A stretch of 64,000 nt of DNA. Source: Streptomyces longhuiensis. GTDB lineage: Bacteria > Actinomycetota > Actinomycetes > Streptomycetales > Streptomycetaceae. Made by a program: the position numbers and the translations under genes. Under the pieces are notes generated by a model that worked only from the letters and a program-made list of their open reading frames with translations, was not told where the DNA came from and made no database searches. Numbering within the stretch: the stretch's first letter is position 1; each line of letters opens with the position of its first letter. This document shows positions 7,048 to 14,072 of the stretch, piece after piece. Location: assembly GCF_020616555.1 (NCBI RefSeq), contig NZ_CP085173.1, positions 9,068,001 through 9,132,000 of the forward strand, read 5' to 3'.

Positions 7048-8690
7048 CCGGGGACTCCTTCGGGCGCCACATCGGCGGGGTGGCCGAGGGGCATGTGGGC
7101 GGTGAACATGGCGCCGTCGGCAGTGTTGGCCACCGATATCTCGCCGCTGTGGCGCTCGCAGACGAGCTTGGTGAGCGCCAGGCCGATCCCGCGCTCGCCC
7201 TCCTGGGCGGCCTTCGTGGTGAAGCCGTGCGCGAAGACCTCACGGGCGACTTCGGGCGGCAGTCCCGGGCCGGAGTCCCGGACCACGACCTCCACGCTGG
7301 ACGCGTCCTGCCGCAGCTCCACCTCGACCCACGCGTCGCCGGTGTCGTCATCGGAAGCAGCGGCGTCCACCGCGTTGTCGACGAGGTTGCCGATCACGGT
7401 GGCCAGGTCGGCCGCGTCCTCCGGGGCCAGACGGCCGAGTGCGGTCCCGGCGGAGATCCGCAGGCTGACCTTGCGTTCGGCGGCGAGGGAGGACTTCGCC
7501 ATCAGCAACGCGGCGATCGCGGTGTCGCGCACGCGCCGCGCGAGCGTCACATCGAGCGACTGGCGGCGCTGGTTGAGGGCGCGGATGTAGCGGACCACTT
7601 CGTCCTGCTCCCCGATCTGGATCAGGCCCGAGATGGTGTGGAGCTGGTTCGCGAACTCGTGGGCCTGTGCGCGGAGCAGTTCGGAGGAGCTCCGGAAGGA
7701 GCCGATCTCCCTTTCCAGCTCGGCCAGTTCGGTGCGATCGCGCAGGGTCGTGACCGAACCGAGCAGACGGCCGTCCTTCATGACGGTCATCCGGTTCATC
7801 ACCAGCAGGCGCCCACGGCGGATCACCACCTGGTCGTGCCGGTCGGCCGCACCGTGCCGGGCCCCGACGAGTACGTCCCGCAGCCGCCCCTCGAAACCCA
7901 GGTCGTCGATGCTCTGTCCGACGCAGTCCTCGGGCAGGTCGAGGAGGCGCCGGCCCACGTCGTTGACCAGCGTGAGGCGGAGTTGCGGGTCCAGTGCGAC
8001 GACGCCCTCGGCGATCCCGTACAGCATCGCCTCGCGGTGCTCGGCGAGGCCGGCGATCTCGCGTGGCTCCAGGCCGTACGTCTGGCGTTTGACCCGCCGG
8101 GCAAGGAGCCAGGAACCCATCACACCGAGTCCGCTCGCGATGCCCAGGTAGGCGAGCAGGTACGAGGAGGCACCGCTGAGCCGCTGCCACACGGTGGGGG
8201 AGGCCTCTCCGATCATGACGGTGCCGAGCTGCCGGCCCAGCGTTTGCCGCGCGGCGCTCAGAACCGGTACCTGGGCCACCAGCTCACGGCTTCCGTCCAG
8301 CGTCATGTCGCCGGACCAGCTGCGACCCCTGGCCACCCCCGCCCCCAGGCTCAGCCGTTCACCCACCACCGTGGGGTTGGTGGACGAGACGATGCGGCCC
8401 TGCGCGTCGGCCACGGTCACCGATGTGACGCCGGACTGCGCCAGCGTGGAGTGCACCAGCGGGGCCAGTGCCTCCTCCGGGGCAGGCCTCACGAGCCGAC
8501 TGCGGACCAGGGGGTTGGCGCCCAGTTGCTCGGCCAGGGCGTCGACCTTGCGGCCTTCGACCCGCTGGAAGGTGGCCTCGGACTGGGCGAGCGAGACACC
8601 CGCGACCGCCAGCAGCACCACCACGACGATGGCGAGCTGGAGCACCAGCATCTGGCCCGCGAGGGTATGGCGGCGGAACGTCGTGACCAC
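7044..8690 (-). CDS. Sensor histidine kinase, CitA/DcuS family
   Basis: A 548-residue membrane sensor. An N-terminal helix (LQLAIVVVVLLAVAGVSLA) and a second helix (SSYLLAYLGIASGLGVMGSWLLA) enclose an extracytoplasmic sensor domain of the CitA/DcuS PAS-like type (DAQGRIVSSTNPTVVGERLS). A cytoplasmic PAS region follows, then the family's H-box RAQAHEFANQLHTISGLIQI with H344, and an ATPase domain with NLVDNAVDAA and DSGPGLP. Such kinases sense citrate, malate, fumarate or related acids. GTG 8690 is the best start before the first helix, though its ribosome-binding site is weak; longer readings add a stretch unlike the family. It is divergent from the binding-protein gene it probably controls. 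Confidence 0.85.
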   Translation of the reverse strand: MVTTFRRHTLAGQMLVLQLAIVVVVLLAVAGVSLAQSEATFQRVEGRKVDALAEQLGANPLVRSRLVRPAPEEALAPLVHSTLAQSGVTSVTVADAQGRIVSSTNPTVVGERLSLGAGVARGRSWSGDMTLDGSRELVAQVPVLSAARQTLGRQLGTVMIGEASPTVWQRLSGASSYLLAYLGIASGLGVMGSWLLARRVKRQTYGLEPREIAGLAEHREAMLYGIAEGVVALDPQLRLTLVNDVGRRLLDLPEDCVGQSIDDLGFEGRLRDVLVGARHGAADRHDQVVIRRGRLLVMNRMTVMKDGRLLGSVTTLRDRTELAELEREIGSFRSSSELLRAQAHEFANQLHTISGLIQIGEQDEVVRYIRALNQRRQSLDVTLARRVRDTAIAALLMAKSSLAAERKVSLRISAGTALGRLAPEDAADLATVIGNLVDNAVDAAASDDDTGDAWVEVELRQDASSVEVVVRDSGPGLPPEVAREVFAHGFTTKAAQEGERGIGLALTKLVCERHSGEISVANTADGAMFTAHMPLGHPADVAPEGVPG

Positions 8691-8787
8691 AATTAACTCA
8701 ATCTTTGCTACTGACACAACGTGGGCGGCTCGCGTGCCATGTCGGACAATCATGACGCCCGGCAGTTGAAATCGAAAGCGAGGTGCC

Positions 8788-9777
8788 ATGAGAGGTCCCG
8801 CACGTGCCCTTCTCGGCACCGTCGCCGTACTGACCCTCCTCACCGTCAGCGCATGCGGGGTGTTCGGGGGCGGGCAGGCACAGTCGGACCGCGATCTGCG
8901 GATCATGGTGCCCAACACACCCGGTGGCGGCTACGACACCACGGCGCGGACCGCGGCCCGGGTCATGGACGAGACGCACATCGCGCCGGACGTGCAGGTG
9001 TTCAACCTTCCCGGCGCGGGCGGCACGGTCGGCCTGCAGCGCATCGCCGACGAACGGGGCAACGGACAGCTCGCGCTCCAGATGGGCCTCGGCGTCGTGG
9101 GCGCGTCGCATGAGGCGAAGGCGAAGGTGACGGTCGCCCGGACCACACCGATCGCCCGTCTCATCGAGGAGGCAGGCGCGGTCGTCGTCCGCAAGGACTC
9201 GCCGTACAGAACGGTCGGCGACCTCGTCACCGCGTGGCGGAAGGCTCCTGAACGCCTCGCCGTCGGTGGCGGATCATCCCCCGGCGGACCGGATTACCTG
9301 CTGCCCATGGAGCTGGCGAAGACAGTCGGCATCGAGCCCAAGAAGGTCCACTACGTCGGCTACGGCGGCGGTGGCGGCGACTTGCTGCCGGCAGTGCTCG
9401 ACGGCGACGTCGACTTCGCCACGAGCGGCCTGGGGGAGTTCCTCGACCAGGTCGACAGCGGCCAGCTGCGTGTCCTCGCCGTCACCGGCGAGCATCCGGT
9501 CGAGCCCCTGGCCGGGGTCCCGACGCTCAAGGCGTCGGGCATCGACCTGGTCTTCAGCAACTGGCGGGGCATCGTCGCCCCGCCCGGCATCAGCGACAGC
9601 GACAGGCAGCGCTGGGTCGACGTGTTGACCGAGTTGCACCGGTCCAGGCGGTGGCAGGCCGAGCTCGACCGGCACGGCTGGACGGACGCGTTCGCCACCG
9701 GCGACACGTTCGCGGCCTACCTCACCGAGCAGGACAAGCTCGTCGCCGATCTCGCCGCTTCGCTCGGACGGGAGTGA
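8788..9777 (+). CDS. TctC-type (Bug family) substrate-binding lipoprotein
   Basis: A 329-residue lipoprotein with lipobox LTVSACG at residues about 18-24. The mature part has the Bug/TctC hallmarks: IMVPNTPGGGYDTTARTAARV, FNLPGAGGTVGLQRIA and VDFATSGLGEFLDQVDSGQLR. The family binds carboxylates such as citrate and usually serves a TctA/TctB transporter. No TctA or TctB is present here; the downstream gene is a GntP-type permease instead. With a CitA/CitB-type two-component system divergently encoded, the protein could present ligand to the sensor kinase, as proposed for some Bug proteins. GAGGTG lies just ahead of the ATG. Confidence 0.88.
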   Translation: MRGPARALLGTVAVLTLLTVSACGVFGGGQAQSDRDLRIMVPNTPGGGYDTTARTAARVMDETHIAPDVQVFNLPGAGGTVGLQRIADERGNGQLALQMGLGVVGASHEAKAKVTVARTTPIARLIEEAGAVVVRKDSPYRTVGDLVTAWRKAPERLAVGGGSSPGGPDYLLPMELAKTVGIEPKKVHYVGYGGGGGDLLPAVLDGDVDFATSGLGEFLDQVDSGQLRVLAVTGEHPVEPLAGVPTLKASGIDLVFSNWRGIVAPPGISDSDRQRWVDVLTELHRSRRWQAELDRHGWTDAFATGDTFAAYLTEQDKLVADLAASLGRE

Positions 9778-9959
9778 CCCGGCGGTCGTCCACCGACGGC
9801 TCGCTTCGACACCGAAGGCCTTCACCACGGGCAGCTGCCCGACGTAATCCCACCCACCCATGACCGGACGGTCCAGCCCCGTGCGCGCGGGCTCGCCGAG
9901 CCATGCCCGTTTCCCCCCGGCCGGACCGCGGCCGGATCCCGAAAGGCATCCCCTCCCGT

Positions 9960-11405
9960 ATGACCTCGCACACCTGGTACCTGTTGCTCGTGCTCACCGT
10001 GGCGATCGGGCTGCTGATCTACTTGATCAACTCCCGGCTCCGCATCCACCCGTTCATCGCCCTCGTCGTGGTGACCATCGGCACCGGGCTCGCCGCCGGC
10101 GAACCCGTGGCGAAACTGACCGGGTCCATCGAGGAGGGAGCGGGCGGCACGCTCGGTGACATCGGCCTCACCCTCGCCCTCGGAGCCATGCTCGGCCGTC
10201 TGCTGTCCGACTCCGGCGCCACCGACGCCATCGCGCACGCCATCGTCGACCGGTCCAGCAACCGCAGGCTCCCCTGGCTCGTCGGGGCCGCGGCATTCGT
10301 CATCGGCATTCCGATGTTCTTCGAGGTCGGCCTCATCGTGCTGCTGCCGCTGATCTTCAGCGTCGCCCGCCGCCTGGAGGGCGACGGCGCGACGAAGGGT
10401 TCTCCCTACGTGCTGCTCGGCGTGCCCGCGATCGCCGCGCTGTCCACCCTGCACGGCATGGTGCCGCCCCACCCCGGACCGCTGACCGCCATGACGGGCC
10501 TCCACGCAGACCTCGGCCTGACCCTCGGCGTCGGCATCATCTGCTCTGTCCCGACCGTCATCCTGGCCGGCCCTGTGTACGCCCGCTGGATCGCGCCCCG
10601 CCTCGCCGACGTACGGCCCGACCCCGTGCTCGTGGCCCAGTTCACCGGAGGCGACCGGAACAACGAGGCCGACACCACGACCGACGCTTCTCCCGCCGGC
10701 TCGGGCAACGGCACGGACACCGGCACGCTGCAGCGCGCCGGTGTGTCCACGGGACTGGCCGTCACCGCGGTTCTCATACCCGTCGCCCTGATGCTGCTGC
10801 GCACCCTCGCCGAAACCGTGCTCGACGAGTCCAGCGCCGTGCGTGCGGCGCTCACGTTCGTCGGTGAACCGCTGGTGGCGATGCTCGCCGGTTTCCTGTT
10901 CGCGCTCGGTGTGACTCTCGTACGCGATGGCCGCTCCGGCGAGGCGACCCGCTCCTCCCTGACGGACAGCCTCAAGTCCATCGCCGCGATCCTGCTCATC
11001 ATCGGTGGCGGCGGCGCGTTCAAGCAGGTGCTTCAGGACTCCGGTATCGGTGACGCCATCGCCTCCGCGGCCGAGGGAGCCCACCTCAACGTGATCGTGC
11101 TGGGGTGGCTGATCGCCCTGCTCCTCTCCCTGACCACCGGTTCGGCCACCGTCGGCATCGTCTCGGCCACCGGCATCGTCGCCCCGCTGATCGGCACGGG
11201 TGGCGGGCTCGAGGCCTCGCTCCTGGTGGTCGCGATCGGCGCCGGCTCCCTGGGCCTCAACTACGTCAACCACGCAGGGTTCTGGCTGGTGAAGGAGTCC
11301 TTCGGCATGGATCTCACCCAGGCCGCCAAGACGCAGACCGTCGTGCAGACGCTGGTCAGTGTGATGGGTCTCGGGATGGCCCTGCTCCTGTCCGTCCTCG
11401 TCTGA
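9960..11405 (+). CDS. GntP family permease
   Basis: A 481-residue multi-span membrane protein with the gluconate permease signature: GEPVAKLTGSIEEGAGGTL, GIPMFFEVGLIVLLPLIFSV and LHGMVPPHPGPLTA. These are conserved in proton symporters for gluconate and other sugar acids. About 12-14 hydrophobic helices are visible, with a hydrophilic loop near residues 235-265. ATG 9960 is preceded by GAAAGG 13 bases upstream; ATG 9903 would add a tail without a ribosome-binding site. It follows the TctC-type lipoprotein gene and is probably in the regulon of the CitA/CitB-like pair, suggesting uptake of an organic or sugar acid. Its 3' end overlaps the convergent MBL gene by 50 bases. Confidence 0.87.
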   Translation: MTSHTWYLLLVLTVAIGLLIYLINSRLRIHPFIALVVVTIGTGLAAGEPVAKLTGSIEEGAGGTLGDIGLTLALGAMLGRLLSDSGATDAIAHAIVDRSSNRRLPWLVGAAAFVIGIPMFFEVGLIVLLPLIFSVARRLEGDGATKGSPYVLLGVPAIAALSTLHGMVPPHPGPLTAMTGLHADLGLTLGVGIICSVPTVILAGPVYARWIAPRLADVRPDPVLVAQFTGGDRNNEADTTTDASPAGSGNGTDTGTLQRAGVSTGLAVTAVLIPVALMLLRTLAETVLDESSAVRAALTFVGEPLVAMLAGFLFALGVTLVRDGRSGEATRSSLTDSLKSIAAILLIIGGGGAFKQVLQDSGIGDAIASAAEGAHLNVIVLGWLIALLLSLTTGSATVGIVSATGIVAPLIGTGGGLEASLLVVAIGAGSLGLNYVNHAGFWLVKESFGMDLTQAAKTQTVVQTLVSVMGLGMALLLSVLV

Positions 11406-12246
11406 CCGGACGCGAGCGCCGGGAGTCGGACCAGGTGCGGGTGGACGGCACCAGCGGCTTCCAAGAGCTGCCCGTGGCCCGCGCCTCCGCCGAGGCGATG
11501 CAGTCGTCGATGATCCGGCGGAGCCGCTGCCGGTCGAAGCTGGGGCCGTGGCCCGGGCGGACTGTCCGGACCGGCAGCTCGCGCAGCCGTTTCATGGTGT
11601 GGACGTACTGCTCACGGTCGGACCCCGGCAGCTCGTCGAGGAGTACGTCGTCGTACACGACGTCGCCGCTGAACAGAGTCCCGTCGGATGCGTCGAACAG
11701 GGCGGTGCTGCCCGGACTGTGGCCCGGCAGATGCAGCACGGTCAACTCGCGGTCGCCGAGATCGACGCGGTCCCCGTCGCGGAGGTGACGCGTGATGTGT
11801 GCGGGGCGCAGTTCGTAGCTCGACGGGTCGTAGCCGGCGTGTGGAACCGCGGAGATCGGCGACGGGGGCAGGTCGAAATCCTGGAGTCCGCCTTGAGCGG
11901 CCCACGCAGAGCCGAGCAGCGATCCGAGTTCCGGTGACGCCACGGCTTCCAGCGGGTGTGCCCAGCAATGGGCGAACGCGTGGGCCGCCCCCATGTGGTC
12001 CACGTGGGCGTGCGTGAGGACGGCGGTCGGTTCGCGATCGGTGAGCCGCGCGAGGAGCGCCGGAAGGTCGCCTACTCCCAGTCCGCCGTCGACGAGGAGA
12101 TCGCGGTCGCGGCCCCGGACCAACCAGGTGTGGGCGTCGAGCAGTTCATGGACGTGGGGTTCGTCGATCAGGGTGCGTGTGCCGTCGATCGCGGTGACCC
12201 TGGACCAGTCCCGGACCACGGGGAGTGCCGGATGGGTTGCCATCAT
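11356..12246 (-). CDS. MBL-fold metallo-hydrolase
   Basis: A 296-residue metallo-beta-lactamase-fold enzyme with the metal motif THAHVDHMG, a downstream metal ligand in LHLPGHSPGS, an Asp ligand in LFSGDVVYDD and a final His in RPGHGPS. The fold hydrolyses esters, thioesters or phosphodiesters with two metal ions, commonly zinc. There is no signal peptide. The last 40 residues after the catalytic domain are polar and Arg-rich and lie partly in the overlap with the GntP gene, so the C-terminal tail may have been gained by loss of an earlier stop. The exact substrate cannot be read from the sequence. Confidence 0.86.
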   Translation of the reverse strand: MMATHPALPVVRDWSRVTAIDGTRTLIDEPHVHELLDAHTWLVRGRDRDLLVDGGLGVGDLPALLARLTDREPTAVLTHAHVDHMGAAHAFAHCWAHPLEAVASPELGSLLGSAWAAQGGLQDFDLPPSPISAVPHAGYDPSSYELRPAHITRHLRDGDRVDLGDRELTVLHLPGHSPGSTALFDASDGTLFSGDVVYDDVLLDELPGSDREQYVHTMKRLRELPVRTVRPGHGPSFDRQRLRRIIDDCIASAEARATGSSWKPLVPSTRTWSDSRRSRPVRRGRTGAGPSRDPSH

Positions 12247-12520
12247 GTGTCCTGGGTCCAGATCCCGTAGGCGTGACCGAGGGTCCGGGCGTGGCGTCGG
12301 TCGATCGCCTGGCTACGTGTCGGTCCTGCCGTCGTCCTGCGCCGCGCTGAGGGTGCCTTCGCCGAGCCCGGGGATGCGTTCCGCGGTCCGCTCGACGCTC
12401 GCCGGCGGGCAAGCGGCGTCGTCCGGTCCGTGAGGTTGACGTCATGACCTGGGACGCTGTTGACGCCCACCCCGACAAGCAACTGGTGCGCATCCCAATA
12501 GCGGGTTTCCGGAGGTCAGG

Positions 12521-13960
12521 ATGGCGTTGAGGGCAACTGGCGGCACCAGTGAGGGGCCCGAGCGGGGCGAGCCGGTCACGGACCGCGCCGGTCATGTGGA
12601 GACCCACGGTGTCGACCACATCCCGGACCCCGATCGCCACGGTCGGCCACGTTCCCTGTTCACGGTGTGGGCGGCTTCCAACATGAGCTACCTGTACATC
12701 GTGCTGGGCGGCGCGATGGTGCTGCTCGGCCTCGACATCTGGCAGTCCTTCGCGGTGATCGTGGCCGGCAACCTCCTCTGGGCGGGCGTGGGGTACCTCG
12801 CGATCAGCGGCCCCAGCTCAGGAACACCGAGCTGGGTGGTGACGCGGGCGATGTTCGGCGTCCGCGGCAACAGATTCCTCAACGTGACGCTCGGGTGGAC
12901 CGTCGCGGTGGCCTACGAGGCGATCAGCCTGGCCCTGGGATCCCTCGCCGGATTCGCACTGGTCGAGCAGTTGGGCATCCACGCGAACACCCCGGTCAAG
13001 GTGGCGATCGTGCTGGTCACCGCCGTCGTGACGTTCTCCATCAGCGTGTACGGGCACGCCACCATCATGCGGTGCAGCATCTGGTTCACCTGGGCGCTGA
13101 CCGTCTGCGTCGTGGTCCTGGCGTACTACGTGCTGCGCCACACGGACTGGGGCTACCGGGCACCTGCCGCCACCGCGGTCCACGGCCACGAGCTGTGGGT
13201 GGTGCTCGCCTCGGGATTCACGATCATGGTGGGTGGCCCCCTGTCATGGAGCAGCAGCGCGGACTACGCCCGCTATCTGTCTGCCGACACCTCACGCAAG
13301 GCGGTTTGCTGGTGGACGGCCGTCGGCGGATTCGTGCCGGCCGTCCTGCTCAGCGGACTCGGCGTCCTGGCCGGGACGGCGGTGGACATGAACGACGCGC
13401 AGACGTCACTGAAGGAGGTCGTGCCCGGCTGGTTCTACCCCGTCTTCCTGCTGGTCGTCATCTTCGGCTCGATCACGAACAACGTACTCACGGCGTACAG
13501 CGGCGGCCTGGCCCTTCAATCCGGCGGGATCCCCTGGAGCCGCGCGTTCACCGTCATCTTCGACGCCTCCATCGCGCTCGCCCTCACCTTCTACTCCCTG
13601 TTCGTGTCCGACTTCCTCGACACCATGAACAGCGGTCTGGAACTCTCCGCCGCCTTCCTCGGCCCTGGGTTCACGATCTACGCCGTGGACATCTTCATGC
13701 GCCGCAACCGCTACGACGGAGTCGCGTTGCAGGACCAGACCCGCAACAGCCGCTTCTGGTACTGGCACGGGGTGAATCCCGCCGGAGCCGCCGCGATGGC
13801 CATCGGCGTCGGGGCGGCGCTCCTGTGCGCCAACACGACCATCTACACCGGCCCGGTCGCAGCCGCCCTCGGCGGCGCCGACGTGTCCGCAGTCGTCGGG
13901 ATGTCCCTGGGAGCCCTGGTCTACGCGGGATTGATGCTCCGTCAGCGGCGCTCGGTCTGA
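12521..13960 (+). CDS. NCS1 family nucleobase/cytosine permease
   Basis: A 479-residue membrane transporter of the NCS1 (CodB-like) family. After a polar N-terminus of about 45 residues come about 12 helices. Family features are SLFTVWAASNMSYLYIVLGG in helix 1, GYLAISGPSSGTPSWVVTRAMFGVRGN after helix 2 and GGPLSWSSSADYARYL around helix 6. NCS1 proteins import cytosine, purines, allantoin or thiamine precursors with Na+ or H+. GGAGGTCAGG just upstream supports the ATG at 12521. No catabolic partner is adjacent, so the substrate is open. It ends at a long perfect palindrome. Confidence 0.88.
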   Translation: MALRATGGTSEGPERGEPVTDRAGHVETHGVDHIPDPDRHGRPRSLFTVWAASNMSYLYIVLGGAMVLLGLDIWQSFAVIVAGNLLWAGVGYLAISGPSSGTPSWVVTRAMFGVRGNRFLNVTLGWTVAVAYEAISLALGSLAGFALVEQLGIHANTPVKVAIVLVTAVVTFSISVYGHATIMRCSIWFTWALTVCVVVLAYYVLRHTDWGYRAPAATAVHGHELWVVLASGFTIMVGGPLSWSSSADYARYLSADTSRKAVCWWTAVGGFVPAVLLSGLGVLAGTAVDMNDAQTSLKEVVPGWFYPVFLLVVIFGSITNNVLTAYSGGLALQSGGIPWSRAFTVIFDASIALALTFYSLFVSDFLDTMNSGLELSAAFLGPGFTIYAVDIFMRRNRYDGVALQDQTRNSRFWYWHGVNPAGAAAMAIGVGAALLCANTTIYTGPVAAALGGADVSAVVGMSLGALVYAGLMLRQRRSV

Positions 13961-13978
13961 AACGGGCCCGATTCAGCA

Positions 13979-14022
13979 GAATGGGCCCCTGCCCGGCATC
14001 GATGCCGGGCAGGGGCCCATTC
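13979..14022. terminator. 44-base perfect palindrome between convergent genes
   Basis: The 22 bases from 13979 are exactly complementary to the 22 bases ending at 14022, centred on ATCGAT. As RNA it folds into a very stable hairpin with almost no loop, 18 bases after the permease stop. It should stop transcription from both sides. Confidence 0.75.
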
Positions 14023-14072
14023 CGGGACATGCGGCCTGGGTTCTACGGTCGGGTATCTACGCTCCGACTACG

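Noticed and set aside
8691..8918. Longer N-terminus for the CitA-type kinase starting at 8918
   Set aside because: The extra 76 residues overlap the divergent lipoprotein gene and do not resemble the family. GTG 8690 sits just before the first membrane helix.
9822..11273. 483-codon minus-strand frame opposite the GntP permease
   Set aside because: It is low-complexity Gly/Asp/Glu-rich sequence. The plus strand carries conserved GntP helices.
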